Assembly (NCBI GenBank): GCA_004296455.1
Contig: AP018280.1
Coordinates: 2,170,001 to 2,234,000 of the forward strand
From: Calothrix sp. NIES-4101
GTDB taxonomy: Bacteria; Cyanobacteriota; Cyanobacteriia; Cyanobacteriales; Nostocaceae
DNA length: 64,000 nt
Direction: 5' to 3'
Both the position numbers and the translations under genes were made by a program. The notes beneath the pieces were generated by a model that saw nothing but the letters and a program-made list of their open reading frames with translations, did no database searches and was not told the DNA's origin. Shown piece after piece: positions 39,529 through 49,027 of the stretch; the stretch's first letter is position 1, and each line of letters begins with the position of its first letter.

Positions 39529-40566
39529 TCAACTAAAAGCATCACTCAATACAGCTTGATGAATTAATGCCCTATCTAATAAAAACTGAATTTTATCAGA
39601 TGATAAAGACTCTCCATTCGCATAATGTTCAATCCAAGCCGTACTAATTTTATTTGCATCTTCCGGTAAATTTGCCAAATCCCAACCCGGCATATCAGTA
39701 TCTTCCATTAATCGATTAACTTTGGGATCATAACTGAGTGCAAAAGTTTTACATCCCTCACTTGCAGCCATAATTAAACTGTGCAAACGCATCCCAATTG
39801 CCATATCCACACCGCGAAACACGCCTTTTAAAATTTCCGGTTCTTCAAAATGTAATATTTTACTCACATCCTTCAGTGCCGGTTGGATTGCTTGTGCGAT
39901 CGCCATGTCTTGAGTTTTTTGAAATGGTAGTAAAATAATGAAAGTCTGTGTTGCTTTCTGAAAATCAACCAAAGCCTTGGTAATTCTTTCTAACATTGGT
40001 GCAGTTAGCTGAGAATGGCTTCTCAAAGTCACGGCTACCCTTGGCGCAGGTAAATCCCATAATCCTGGTGTTGGCTTTGATTTTAGCGCCCATACGGGGT
40101 CAGGTGCGAGAAAATGAGGCACTTTCCACTCAGTTAATAATTTTGCACTTTTGCTATCCCTAACACTAACTTTTGTACAACCAGCAAAAGTTTTTTGTGC
40201 TACCCATTGAGTTTGCGATCGCAGCAAAGGACCAATTCCCTGTGCCCATGCTACAGTAGTTAAGCCCATTTTTTGTGCCAATGCCATCAAACTCACGTAA
40301 TAAAACGGGCTAATTGCACTGGTTGCATCTTGGATAAGGCTACCGCCACCCCAAATAAAAGCATCGCAAGAACGCAAAGTTTTAATCACAGTCGGTATGG
40401 ACATTCTTGCCTGGGCTTCTACCCCATAACGCTGACTTGTTTCCTGGGGATTCCCTGACAGCACCACAGGAGTAATATGGGATGGCAACATCTGTAAAAG
40501 CGTTGCTAGTAATGCCTCATCTCCACCATTCCCCTTGCCGTAATACCCAGATAATAATGCCCGCAT
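39529..40566 (-). CDS. csaB: Polysaccharide pyruvyl transferase CsaB
   Basis: The 345-residue protein starts MRALLSGYYGKGNGGDEALL, the N-terminal motif of this family. It contains FIWGGGSLIQDATS, WAQGIGPLL and IGMRLHSLIMAASEG, the standard donor-binding and catalytic segments. CsaB adds pyruvate ketals from phosphoenolpyruvate to cell wall polysaccharides; in Gram-positive bacteria this anchors S-layer proteins. In cyanobacteria the acceptor is unknown. It is convergent with the cobyrinate synthase gene. Confidence 0.92.
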   Translation of the reverse strand: MRALLSGYYGKGNGGDEALLATLLQMLPSHITPVVLSGNPQETSQRYGVEAQARMSIPTVIKTLRSCDAFIWGGGSLIQDATSAISPFYYVSLMALAQKMGLTTVAWAQGIGPLLRSQTQWVAQKTFAGCTKVSVRDSKSAKLLTEWKVPHFLAPDPVWALKSKPTPGLWDLPAPRVAVTLRSHSQLTAPMLERITKALVDFQKATQTFIILLPFQKTQDMAIAQAIQPALKDVSKILHFEEPEILKGVFRGVDMAIGMRLHSLIMAASEGCKTFALSYDPKVNRLMEDTDMPGWDLANLPEDANKISTAWIEHYANGESLSSDKIQFLLDRALIHQAVLSDAFS

Positions 40567-40844
40567 GATGATTTTTAATTTAAAGATTTCAGATTTGGAT
40601 ATTTAGATTAACAGCTTTCCGATAAACTAAGTATCTGACACTGTTACAGAAATTCGAGAATTGCACATTTCTAACAGACACGGAGAGTGAAAGAAAAGAA
40701 ACTTGCTTATCAAGAGGAATTGGCGGGGAAATATTTTTTCTGCCAGAATCCGCGAGTTTCACTGTTGTACAAAGCGTCTTGGAAACGAAAAAATATTCTT
40801 TTTCCTCCCTTGTCGCCCATCCCCACATCCCCTTTCTTTAATTT

Positions 40845-41210
40845 ATGCACGCACTTTCAATTCCCACCTGGATAATTCACGTTTCCAGCGTTATCGAATG
40901 GATAGCCGCAATTTGGTTAATTTGGACGTATGGTGAAATTACTCAAAATCACACCTGGTTTGGCTTTTCTCTCGCCATGTTACCAGCATTAGTCAGTGCT
41001 ATGTGTGCTTGTACCTGGCATTATTTTGATAATTCCCCTGCTCTGGAATGGTTGGTTACGCTACAAGCGAGTATGACTGTGTTTGGTAATTTTACTCTTT
41101 TAATCGCAGCATATTTTATCTGGCGACATAGTCAGTCTGAACCAGAATTAAATTCTGCTGATAATCAACAGCCTATTTCCGCCGAAGGAATTAAGGATAG
41201 TAGTAACTAA
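40845..41210 (+). CDS. DUF2499 (Ycf49-like) membrane protein
   Basis: The 121-residue protein has three to four hydrophobic helices and a hydrophilic tail. Motifs such as SIPTWIIHVSSVIEW and MCACTWHYFDNSP identify it as the DUF2499 family, also called Ycf49-like, found in cyanobacteria and plastids. Its function is not known. It is followed 44 bases later by the DUF3593 gene, and the two families commonly neighbour each other, so they probably act together in a photosynthetic membrane. Confidence 0.85.
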   Translation: MHALSIPTWIIHVSSVIEWIAAIWLIWTYGEITQNHTWFGFSLAMLPALVSAMCACTWHYFDNSPALEWLVTLQASMTVFGNFTLLIAAYFIWRHSQSEPELNSADNQQPISAEGIKDSSN

Positions 41211-41254
41211 ATATATTCAATCCGGCTAATCAATCAAAAATATCCAACCTCAAC

Positions 41255-41554
41255 ATGATTTCCAAAGAAACCTTATTTGCCCTTTCTTTATTTCCCTATC
41301 TAGGCTTTTTGTGGTTTATTACCCGTTCCCAACAAATGCCAAAATTAGCTTTATACGGCTTCTATGGGACTCTCGTATTTGTTGGTGTCACTATCCCTGC
41401 GGGCATTTATGCTAAAGTTCGCTATGGAGAAGCTTTGGCGAATATTGATTGGTTACATGGTAGCGCGGAAGTATTTCTGACACTGACTAATATTTTAATT
41501 GTGTTGGGATTTAGCCAAGCTGTAATAGAAAAGAAAAGGCAAGCTTCCAAGTGA
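41255..41554 (+). CDS. DUF3593 membrane protein
   Basis: The 99-residue protein begins with SKETLFALSLFPYLGFLWFIT and contains IPAGIYAKVRYGEALANIDWLHGSAE, features of the DUF3593 family of cyanobacteria and plastids. Three hydrophobic helices are predicted by eye. Function is unknown. It is co-oriented with and close to the DUF2499 gene. Confidence 0.85.
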   Translation: MISKETLFALSLFPYLGFLWFITRSQQMPKLALYGFYGTLVFVGVTIPAGIYAKVRYGEALANIDWLHGSAEVFLTLTNILIVLGFSQAVIEKKRQASK

Positions 41555-41754
41555 TTTGGGCAAGCAGTTTTCACTACAAATTTATTGTTGACGCATATGT
41601 AAATTATATCACCTGATTTTACTTAATTAGAGATATGCGATCGCAGTAACGATGTTGCATCTGCAAAAATTTTGCATTGATTAACAAACATATAGGTACA
41701 ATCATGAAGCGAAAACAAAGGAGTTAAACAAAATTATCCGGGAGTTTTCAAGGC

Positions 41755-43326
41755 ATGAAGCTGATATCTGAAGCACCCAATTCGGTTAAAATTCAAAAGA
41801 TGAAGGAACGGGTGCTATGGCAGCATCCTAGTATTCTCAAGCATGGAATTGATCAAACTTGCATGGTTCTGGATGATGGTAAGCAGGATTGTCCAGACTT
41901 TTCGTTTATGGTTATTGGTGATAGTGGCACGAAACCACATCAAAATTTTCACCCTCAACGCCAAATTGCGGAGCTAATGCTGCCACACCAGGAGGAATGT
42001 AGCTTTGTCTTGCATACAGGTGATGTGGTTTATGTAGTCGGTTCCCACGAATATTACCCGCAAAATTTCATTGAACCCTATCGTGAATTTTTGGAGGGTG
42101 GGGAAGATGCAAAACGCATCACTTACGATCGCATGACTTTCAAGACTCCTATTTTACCAGTTTTGGGGAATCATGATTATTACGATGTGCCATTAATTTC
42201 CCGTCTTGTTACAGGTAGCACGCAGGTGTTCAGAAGATTTTTCCAGTATAAAAACATCGAAATTGGTTGGTATGGTTCGGGACAAGGAAATGCTTTTGCC
42301 AGGGCTTTCCTAGATTATTTACAAGATATTAAGTCCCTGGAATTTCTGAAAGAACATTTAGATACACATTACACTGCCAAAACTGATACAGGAAGATGTT
42401 TGCGTTACGTACCACGGTTTTTTACTCGTCTTCCCAATCGTTATTATACGTTTCGTTACGGTGGGATTGACTTTTTTGCCTTGGACTCTGATACTTTCAA
42501 CACACCCTCACCCATACCTGATACAAAAGAGGGAGAAAGCGATCGAAGTGAGTTAGAAAAGCGTCGTCGAGATATTGAAGTTGAAGAAATTGAAATTTTG
42601 GCTGCTCGTGGGAAATTAAATTTAGATAATCCCCATGATGCGCTGCAAGTTGATGCTCTCAATGCCAAACTGAATCAAATCGATGAGGTGAAAATTGATA
42701 TTGAGAAACAACTAAATGCCAATATTGGCGAAGTTATTGACTGGGAACAGTTGAATTGGCTGAAACAGCGTTTAATTGAGTCTTGGTGTAGCGATGAAGT
42801 ACGGGGACGTGTACTTTATTTTCACCATCCACCCTATGTAACCGAAGCCAGTAAGTGGAAGCAAGCGCAAACTTTAGCAGTACGCCATCGGTTACGGGAA
42901 GTTTTTGATGCTGTTGCGAAAACTGTAGGTTCTCAAATAGGAAAACGGCCAGTTGTTGATTTAATTTTAAATGGACATGCACATTGTTTGGAATATTTGC
43001 AAACAACTGATACTGGACATGCAGACTCTAATCTAAATTGTATTATTTCTGGGGGTAGCGGTCATCGTCCCCGTCGCCATCGTCCAGAAGGAAATGAGTT
43101 AATGGAGAAGTTTGTCAGTGCTGCGGGCGATTATGAGTCTAAGGTAGCAGATTCACACTTATTTGTAGGTCGTACTGGGAAAGATTTATCTAGGGTGCTG
43201 CCATATTCTTTTGTGCGAATTGATGTGAAACCTGGAAATCCTCCAAAGTTTGTTGTACGTCCGTTTGTTGCTCAATGGAGTCAGGAAACATGGCAGAATA
43301 TTTCCATGCAACCATTTGAATTATGA
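41755..43326 (+). CDS. Calcineurin-like metallophosphoesterase
   Basis: The 523-residue protein shows the metallophosphoesterase motifs in order: FMVIGDSGT (Asp), LHTGDVVY (GD), LPVLGNHDYYD (GNHD), LYFHHPPY (H) and ILNGHAHCLEY (GHxH). It is longer than minimal members because of a helical, charged insert at about residues 255-330 (rich in E, K and D). The acid-phosphatase-like order suggests a phosphomonoesterase, but the substrate is unknown. No signal peptide is visible, so it is probably cytoplasmic. Confidence 0.88.
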   Translation: MKLISEAPNSVKIQKMKERVLWQHPSILKHGIDQTCMVLDDGKQDCPDFSFMVIGDSGTKPHQNFHPQRQIAELMLPHQEECSFVLHTGDVVYVVGSHEYYPQNFIEPYREFLEGGEDAKRITYDRMTFKTPILPVLGNHDYYDVPLISRLVTGSTQVFRRFFQYKNIEIGWYGSGQGNAFARAFLDYLQDIKSLEFLKEHLDTHYTAKTDTGRCLRYVPRFFTRLPNRYYTFRYGGIDFFALDSDTFNTPSPIPDTKEGESDRSELEKRRRDIEVEEIEILAARGKLNLDNPHDALQVDALNAKLNQIDEVKIDIEKQLNANIGEVIDWEQLNWLKQRLIESWCSDEVRGRVLYFHHPPYVTEASKWKQAQTLAVRHRLREVFDAVAKTVGSQIGKRPVVDLILNGHAHCLEYLQTTDTGHADSNLNCIISGGSGHRPRRHRPEGNELMEKFVSAAGDYESKVADSHLFVGRTGKDLSRVLPYSFVRIDVKPGNPPKFVVRPFVAQWSQETWQNISMQPFEL

Positions 43327-43352
43327 TTTTGGTATAAGACAGAAGTTAGAGT

Positions 43353-43380
43353 ATCCCCGCAAATTGAAAAGTGGGGATTT
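43353..43380 (+). terminator. Probable terminator of the metallophosphoesterase gene
   Basis: ATCCCCGC and GTGGGGAT form an 8-bp stem (one G-T pair) around a 10-base loop, 26 bases past the stop. The T-run after it is short. Confidence 0.5.
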
Positions 43381-43567
43381 TCATCAAGATGCTGTGTCAG
43401 GAAAAGATATAACAAGGTATATCTTGTCCACTTGAATAGTGATTATTAAAACTGACAGGGAGACTTAGAGAGGCGGGGATGCGGAAAAATTTTCATTGTA
43501 AGTGGTTAGCCAATGTTACATCTTATTTTTATGTGTAATTATTCCCATTTCAAATATAAATAATATT

Positions 43568-44188
43568 ATGAAATATCCAAAAACTATTATTTCATTTTTT
43601 AGTATTTTTATAGTTATTTTATTCTCTAGTTTTGCTTTTACTAATCCAGCAATTGCAAATGTAACTACAGATATTTATCAACAACGTCCCAATCATCATC
43701 CTGATGGGATTGGTAAGTTTTATCTGGGGCGAGAAATAGCCCAAGTCATGGGACATACTGGTGCAGGTTGGTTGGAACGTCAAAGTCGTGAAGTTGAGGA
43801 ACAACCAAGTAAAATAGTTGCGGCTTTAGGATTAAAACCAAATGATATTGTCGCGGATATTGGTGCAGGTACAGGTTATTTAAGTTTCTTAATTGCACCT
43901 CATTTATCACAGGGAAAAGTTTTAGCTGTGGATATTCAGCCAGAGATGTTAGAAATAATTGGATATTTCAAGGAAGAGAAAAAGATTAATAATGTTGAGA
44001 CGATTTTAGCAACAGAGACAAGCCCCAATTTACCAGCCGAAAGTATTAATTTAGCTATCATGGTTGACGCATATCATGAATTTGCATATCCTCATGAGGT
44101 GATGGTGGAAATTGTCAAAGCTTTGAAGCCTGGTGGTAGAGTTGCTTTTGTGGAATATCGAGGTGAGAACCCGTTGATTATGATTTAA
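43568..44188 (+). CDS. Class I SAM-dependent methyltransferase with premature stop
   Basis: The ATG at 43568 starts a signal-peptide-like segment (KTIISFFSIFIVILFSSFAF, then AIANV), so the protein may be exported; a longer frame begins at 43502. The SAM-binding motif DIGAGTGYLS and the following ILAT/LPAESINLAIMVDAYHEF segments define a class I methyltransferase. The frame stops at TAA (44186-44188) directly after ENPLIMI. Without this stop the same frame continues for 41 more codons with a sensible C-terminal strand. The core fold is mostly present, but the last strands are lost. Substrate unknown. Confidence 0.8.
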   Translation: MKYPKTIISFFSIFIVILFSSFAFTNPAIANVTTDIYQQRPNHHPDGIGKFYLGREIAQVMGHTGAGWLERQSREVEEQPSKIVAALGLKPNDIVADIGAGTGYLSFLIAPHLSQGKVLAVDIQPEMLEIIGYFKEEKKINNVETILATETSPNLPAESINLAIMVDAYHEFAYPHEVMVEIVKALKPGGRVAFVEYRGENPLIMI

Positions 44189-44314
44189 GCTTTGCATAAA
44201 ATGACGCAGAAGCAGGTGAAAAAGGAAATGCAAACAGTTGGTTTAATTTGGCAAGAAACTAAAAATATTTTGCCACAACAGCATCTGATAATTTTTGAAA
44301 AACCTTTGGTTTAA
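44189..44314 (+). pseudogene. In-frame C-terminal remnant of the methyltransferase
   Basis: After the TAA at 44186, the same frame reads ALHKMTQKQVKKEMQTVG and then LIWQETKNILPQQHLIIFEKPLV before a stop at 44312-44314. This matches the expected end of methyltransferases of this kind. One base change (for example AAA or CAA to TAA) would explain it. Confidence 0.7.
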
Positions 44315-44353
44315 AAAGCCACAATATAGGTAATATTGAAATTAAATTCAATA

Positions 44354-44638
44354 TTATTGTGCAGGAATTACATTCACTGCTTTTGTGGCACTATCCCAAG
44401 TTATCCAGTTAAATTTACTATCTAATTCAGTACCTGTATTTGAGACTTTAAAATAAAGTTTCTCGCCACCTCTTTCAATGGCAAAATCAGCATTTTGAGC
44501 ATATATAACTTTAAATCCTTTATCGCGTAACACAAACATTGCCCATTGTTTGAGTGATTGTTTGGCGGGTTCGTGGGGAATGAGAGGTCTTTGAATTGCG
44601 TCTTCAATTACTTGATATAGCTTGGCTGGTTGTGACAT
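44354..44638 (-). CDS. Unknown small protein
   Basis: I do not recognise this 94-residue protein. It begins with a helical segment (LYQVIEDAIQ) and continues with alternating strands (GFKVIYAQNADFAIERGGEKLYFKVSNTG). The pattern of an alpha-helix followed by a beta-meander with a D-x-x-I/E-x-G-G-x-K core is faintly like a nuclease-type fold, but this is speculation. The coding pattern and an ATG start support it as a real gene. It lies 48 bases downstream of a VOC gene on the same strand. Confidence 0.6.
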   Translation of the reverse strand: MSQPAKLYQVIEDAIQRPLIPHEPAKQSLKQWAMFVLRDKGFKVIYAQNADFAIERGGEKLYFKVSNTGTELDSKFNWITWDSATKAVNVIPAQ

Positions 44639-44686
44639 TTTTGCAGATTATAGGAGTTAGGTGACTATAGGTTAATAATTAAATAA

Positions 44687-45148
44687 TTAAACAGGATCGC
44701 AGCGAATTTCCACCATAAATCCATCAGGATCGTAAAAATAAACACCTCTACCAGTGGGACGGCTAACAGGACCGTGAGCGATCGCAATCTCATTTTCTCG
44801 CAAAACCTGCACGGCGTGATCAAATAATTCTGGGGCAATATCAAATGCTAGGTGGTATGCTCTGGTAAAGCTGCGTTCTGGATTGGGATCGGGTGGTGAC
44901 AAATCAGGTTCCCAAAATAAGTCGATGATTGTCCCATCCGGAGTTTCAAAATTAGCAACTTTCCCTTCGGCAACTAACTGGGCTAAGGTTGCGGGAATCT
45001 CTTCACCAATGAGTTCATGTAATCCCAAAATATGACTATAAAAGTGGCGTGAAGCTTGCATATCTTTGACATTCAAGGCAATATGGTGTACTCGGCGTAA
45101 ATCACCACGTGCCAATACGGTTGTAAGAGATGGAAGGGGCGATCGCAT
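44687..45148 (-). CDS. VOC (glyoxalase/dioxygenase) family protein
   Basis: The 153-residue protein has two beta-alpha-beta-beta-beta modules. The first contains VHHIALNVKDMQASRHFYSHILGLHE, and the second contains AYHLAFDIAPELFDHAVQVL and RGVYFYDPDGFMVEIRCDP. The metal-binding positions H (first strand), H and E (last strand) are present. Members include glyoxalases, ring-cleaving dioxygenases and resistance proteins; which reaction this one performs cannot be told. Confidence 0.88.
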   Translation of the reverse strand: MRSPLPSLTTVLARGDLRRVHHIALNVKDMQASRHFYSHILGLHELIGEEIPATLAQLVAEGKVANFETPDGTIIDLFWEPDLSPPDPNPERSFTRAYHLAFDIAPELFDHAVQVLRENEIAIAHGPVSRPTGRGVYFYDPDGFMVEIRCDPV

Positions 45149-45302
45149 AGTAATTTGAGAAGGGAGATATATTTACATTTATGCTGAAGCTAGCACTGTT
45201 CAATTGAACTCAACATGTATTAGTACTCAAAGCTTGCCGTCTTAATCATTCCCTAATTCAGCAATTGTAATATTTAATAATTTAATTTTCACCTTCCACT
45301 TA

Positions 45303-48272
45303 CTAAACTTGCTGTCGTCGAATTAATAAGCTAAATAATCCCGGTTGCTGCGCTAGTTGTTCAAAGCTACCTTGTTGGACTAATCTACCATTTTGCAAAA
45401 CATAAATTCGATTCGCATTCCGAATTGTACTCAAACGATGGGCAACAACAATTCGTGTGACATTTAACTTTTCTAAACTTTCGCTAACTATTGCTTGAGT
45501 TTTGTTATCTAAAGCACTGGTGGCTTCATCAAATAGCAAAATTCGTGGACGCAAAGCTAATGCACGGGCTATTAATAATCTTTGTCGCTGTCCTCCCGAT
45601 AGGTTAGTCGCACCTTCACTAACTACCGTATGCATTCCCATTGGCATTGCCGCAATATCTTCCGCTAAACCTGCCATTTTTGCGGCTTCCCAAGCTTCAT
45701 CCATTGTTAAAACAGCATTGCTGGAAATATTCTCAAAGATTGATGCAGACATGAGGCGGCTATTTTGCAAAACTACACCCAACTGACGACGCACCGCATT
45801 CACATTTAACCCCGCAAGCTCTTGTCCGTCATAACAAACGCTACCCGATTCTGGGTTCTCAAATCCTAATAATAGTCGAAATAAGGTGCTTTTACCGCTT
45901 CCTGATGGCCCCACCAAGGCAATAAATTCTCCCGGCTCCGCACGCAAGCTGACATCATCCAAAGTTAAAGCGCCATCAGCACGGTAACGAAAAATCACAT
46001 TTTTAATTTCCACCCTTCCCGATAATCTACCGGGGTCAGATTTACTACTATCAACTTCTGGCGTGGCTTTGAGGATTGGTTGGGCACGTTCCCATAGTGG
46101 TAAGGCTTCGAGGATATCAACAACGGTAGTACTCAAGCTGGTGGCACCACCAATAAATGTACCAAATGCAGCATTGAAGGCGAGGAAAGTACCCGTAGAG
46201 AAGGCTGTTGCCCCATCTGCCTGGGATTGCTGTAATAGGTTGGTGGCAAAGGCGAAAATTACGGCTGGAGTCAGGGCAGAAAGAATATTATTAATTACTA
46301 CTAAGTTGTCATCGATACTTTGAGAATCCATCATTAGGTGTAATTGATGGCGATATTGCCGACCCCAGTAAGCAAATGCCCTAGCTTCTGCCCCTGATGT
46401 GCGAAATTTTGATACACCTCCAATGATTTGTACCATCATCCCAAAGAGTTTACCTTGCATATTCAGGAGGGGACGAACTTTGCGGATGGTGAGAATACCA
46501 GAAACGATGGTGACTGCAATATTAATGAGGGCAACCAGTGCCGCAATTAATGCCAAGGGAAAACTGTAATAGAATAACAATCCTAAATTCAGCAAGGAAA
46601 AGACACTGGAAAATAGAGTTTTGAGGATAGTATTGCTGAGTTTTTGGCGAATTTGACTAATGACAGAAACACGGGCACTCAAATCACCGATGGAAAATTC
46701 CCGGAAAAAGGATGGTTTCAAAGTCAAAAGTCGATCCCAGACTGCCGCTTGGGTGGTAGTGTCCGCAAAGGTTTCCAAGCGCATAATCGCAAACCCTTGG
46801 GTAAGTTGGAATAGAGTTGCGCCCAAAGTTGTTGCCACTAAACCACAAGCAATTTGGTACAATAAGGCTCGATTAGCGTCGGGAATAGCTTGGTCAATGA
46901 GAATGGCAGTAGCTTGCGGCGCGATCGCCCCTAGCAGTGTGGTAGCAATTCCTCCTAGTAATAGTGTCCACAGTTCCTGAGAACGTCCGTGGAGAGCAAA
47001 TTGCAGCAAAGATGTTGCCTGCAATATCTGCGGTAAAGGTCGATAAAAGGTGTATGCGGTTCCCGAAATTGTGCTGGCGGTTTGGCGATCGCATTTTATC
47101 CGTTTGTGTAAAATTGGATCGATGATTTCGTAACGGGTATCGGAAATCGGTAAAATCGCCACGGGGCGGTTATCTTCTAAAGTGTAAGCCAGTAAAGGAC
47201 CGCTATCCTGTAACCACCATTTATCCCGCAATGTAATCCGCCGCACTCGAATCCGGGAAGCACGGGCAACCGCATCTAAAGGATCACGCACCCGTCGTAA
47301 ATCCTCAGAGTTGGCAGGGGGACAAATATTAATCCCCAAAAATTTACCCACCGCACCCGCCGCAAATAATAAAGCTTCATCGTGGGTTAGTGCTTGCTTG
47401 ACGGTGGCAACTTGTTTTTCTTGGGCATCAAAAATACTGGCAAATTCTGTGAGTGTATTTGTAATTGCTTGATTATTTAACCTTTCCCTCGCTTGAAAGC
47501 GCCCTAACTCCGCCTGATTCTGCTGTTGCTCTAATTGTGCGATCGCTTGTAAGACAAAAGTTTGTAATTTATTTAAACCAGTTAATAATATATTTGCATC
47601 ATCAATATTTTCACTCAAAATTGAGTCAACTTCGACAATATCTTGGGATTGTAACCATAAGTATGTTTCTAGAGGAATTCTACCAAGATGAGAGTCAATT
47701 TCTAAGCTGTCTAAACCGCATAAATTCGCTTTCCCTTGGAATATTTGAGTCCAAACAACAGTATCATGACTCGCTTGAAACACTTCTCCCGCACCTAAAA
47801 CACCACATCCCGGTGCTTGCATTGGTGTCGGCAATTTTGGTGAAGTAATTTCCGAAATAGTAGCACCAAGGTGATGTACCCAAGTATCAATTTTGGCTGC
47901 TAATGTTGATTCTTTGTTTAAATCCCCATAATTTTGGCTCTCTTTTTTTTCTTGAATAAATAACTCAGAAAATTCATCTGCCGAAAGTAATAAAAGCTCA
48001 CATTCTTCTAAAGCAACAGCCAGAATTTGATGTCCCCCATCCACCGATATAGGAGCGACAGCAAACATTGCTTCTCCAGCTTTCACACTAAATAAATAAC
48101 GTCTTCTACCCTTGGGTACACCATTTTGCACATTAATTGCGAACAGAGCCAAAGAACCTGATTTTACCAACCAAATATGATTCGCATCATCAAGTAACAG
48201 AGGGTCATTACTTTTGAAAAAATATAATTCTCCAAATACGCCAATGCTGTCACCTTCAGCCAACATGAGCAA
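45303..48272 (-). CDS. NHLP-type peptide export ABC transporter, permease/ATPase
   Basis: The 989-residue protein resembles the second ABC subunit of NHLP bacteriocin exporters. A long N-terminal region (about 1-430) includes a beta-rich, cupin- or cNMP-like start (GDSIGVFGELYFF) and a helical middle part. A membrane domain (about 430-720) follows, with a segment WDRLLTLKPSFFREFSIGDLSARVS typical of this family. The nucleotide-binding domain has VGPSGSGKSTLFRLLLG, LSGGQRQRLLIARAL, ILLFDEATSALD and HRLSTI. No C39 peptidase domain is present. Such proteins usually work with a peptidase-containing partner and an HlyD-type protein, but neither is adjacent here. Confidence 0.85.
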   Translation of the reverse strand: MLMLAEGDSIGVFGELYFFKSNDPLLLDDANHIWLVKSGSLALFAINVQNGVPKGRRRYLFSVKAGEAMFAVAPISVDGGHQILAVALEECELLLLSADEFSELFIQEKKESQNYGDLNKESTLAAKIDTWVHHLGATISEITSPKLPTPMQAPGCGVLGAGEVFQASHDTVVWTQIFQGKANLCGLDSLEIDSHLGRIPLETYLWLQSQDIVEVDSILSENIDDANILLTGLNKLQTFVLQAIAQLEQQQNQAELGRFQARERLNNQAITNTLTEFASIFDAQEKQVATVKQALTHDEALLFAAGAVGKFLGINICPPANSEDLRRVRDPLDAVARASRIRVRRITLRDKWWLQDSGPLLAYTLEDNRPVAILPISDTRYEIIDPILHKRIKCDRQTASTISGTAYTFYRPLPQILQATSLLQFALHGRSQELWTLLLGGIATTLLGAIAPQATAILIDQAIPDANRALLYQIACGLVATTLGATLFQLTQGFAIMRLETFADTTTQAAVWDRLLTLKPSFFREFSIGDLSARVSVISQIRQKLSNTILKTLFSSVFSLLNLGLLFYYSFPLALIAALVALINIAVTIVSGILTIRKVRPLLNMQGKLFGMMVQIIGGVSKFRTSGAEARAFAYWGRQYRHQLHLMMDSQSIDDNLVVINNILSALTPAVIFAFATNLLQQSQADGATAFSTGTFLAFNAAFGTFIGGATSLSTTVVDILEALPLWERAQPILKATPEVDSSKSDPGRLSGRVEIKNVIFRYRADGALTLDDVSLRAEPGEFIALVGPSGSGKSTLFRLLLGFENPESGSVCYDGQELAGLNVNAVRRQLGVVLQNSRLMSASIFENISSNAVLTMDEAWEAAKMAGLAEDIAAMPMGMHTVVSEGATNLSGGQRQRLLIARALALRPRILLFDEATSALDNKTQAIVSESLEKLNVTRIVVAHRLSTIRNANRIYVLQNGRLVQQGSFEQLAQQPGLFSLLIRRQQV

Positions 48273-48688
48273 ATCTCCCCAACTAAATCTCTTTATTTAT
48301 CGGCAAACAGCCATGAAACCACGCTGTATGAGTGACTATTTCTAGTTCTGCCGAAGATATGCAGAATTAGCCTTCCAAAGCAGCTAATACCAATTCCCCA
48401 ACAGAAAGTAACAGAGTAATGACGCGGGGATGCGGAGATGGAGAGACAAAAATCCTACAGGGATAGCTTAAATGACCAGAATCAAGCATAATCTTTTTAT
48501 CGACATTTTCACTTAATCATTGGGATATATCTATGAATACTATTGAATTCTAGTGGGTAGAAAGCGATAGTCAGCCAAGGACGAGATCGGAAAAAAGTCT
48601 ACTTTACAAAGTTTCTTCCCTTCTTAGATCAAATAGTGTGTTGTCTGGCTAATCAGGTGATCAATTGAGCGTTATTAGGGAAACTACT
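48273..48688. other. 416-base divergent spacer
   Basis: The region separates the - strand NHLP exporter from the + strand Mrp operon and should carry both promoters. I see no gene and no clear operator. Confidence 0.5.
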
Positions 48689-49027
48689 GTGTTAGAAGCC
48701 TTTGTATTCGCAACTATATTATGTGGATTTTTCGGCATTATCTTAAAAAAAAATCTGGTGATGAAAATTATCTCGATGGATGTCATGAGTACAGGGGTAA
48801 TTGCCTATTACGTATTAATCGCATCACGAGAGGGATTATTCACACCAATTGCTTTAAATAATGCTCAGGAAGTTACTTATGCCGATCCGGTTCCTCAAGC
48901 AGTCATTTTAACGGCGATTGTGATCGGCTTTTCGATCCAAGCTCTGATGCTAGTTGGTGTCATGAAGTTAGCAAGAGATAACCCCACCTTAGAAAGCAAC
49001 GAGATTGAGAACAGCAATACACCATGA
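48689..49027 (+). CDS. mrpC: Mrp antiporter subunit C (NuoK-like)
   Basis: The small membrane protein has three hydrophobic helices and the NuoK/MrpC features GFFGIILKKNLVMKIISMDVMSTG and VPQAVILTAIVIGFSIQALML. The conserved basic and acidic helix positions fit MrpC. The frame opens at TTG (48665), but GTG at 48689 (VLEAFVFATIL) fits the family start better. It is the first gene of a tight seven-gene operon and overlaps mrpD by 4 bases. Mrp complexes exchange cations such as Na+ for protons. Confidence 0.85.
   Translation: MLEAFVFATILCGFFGIILKKNLVMKIISMDVMSTGVIAYYVLIASREGLFTPIALNNAQEVTYADPVPQAVILTAIVIGFSIQALMLVGVMKLARDNPTLESNEIENSNTP

Noticed and set aside
47465-47848. 127-codon + strand frame within the NHLP exporter gene
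   Set aside because: It is the antisense shadow of a long gene with clear ABC motifs on the other strand.
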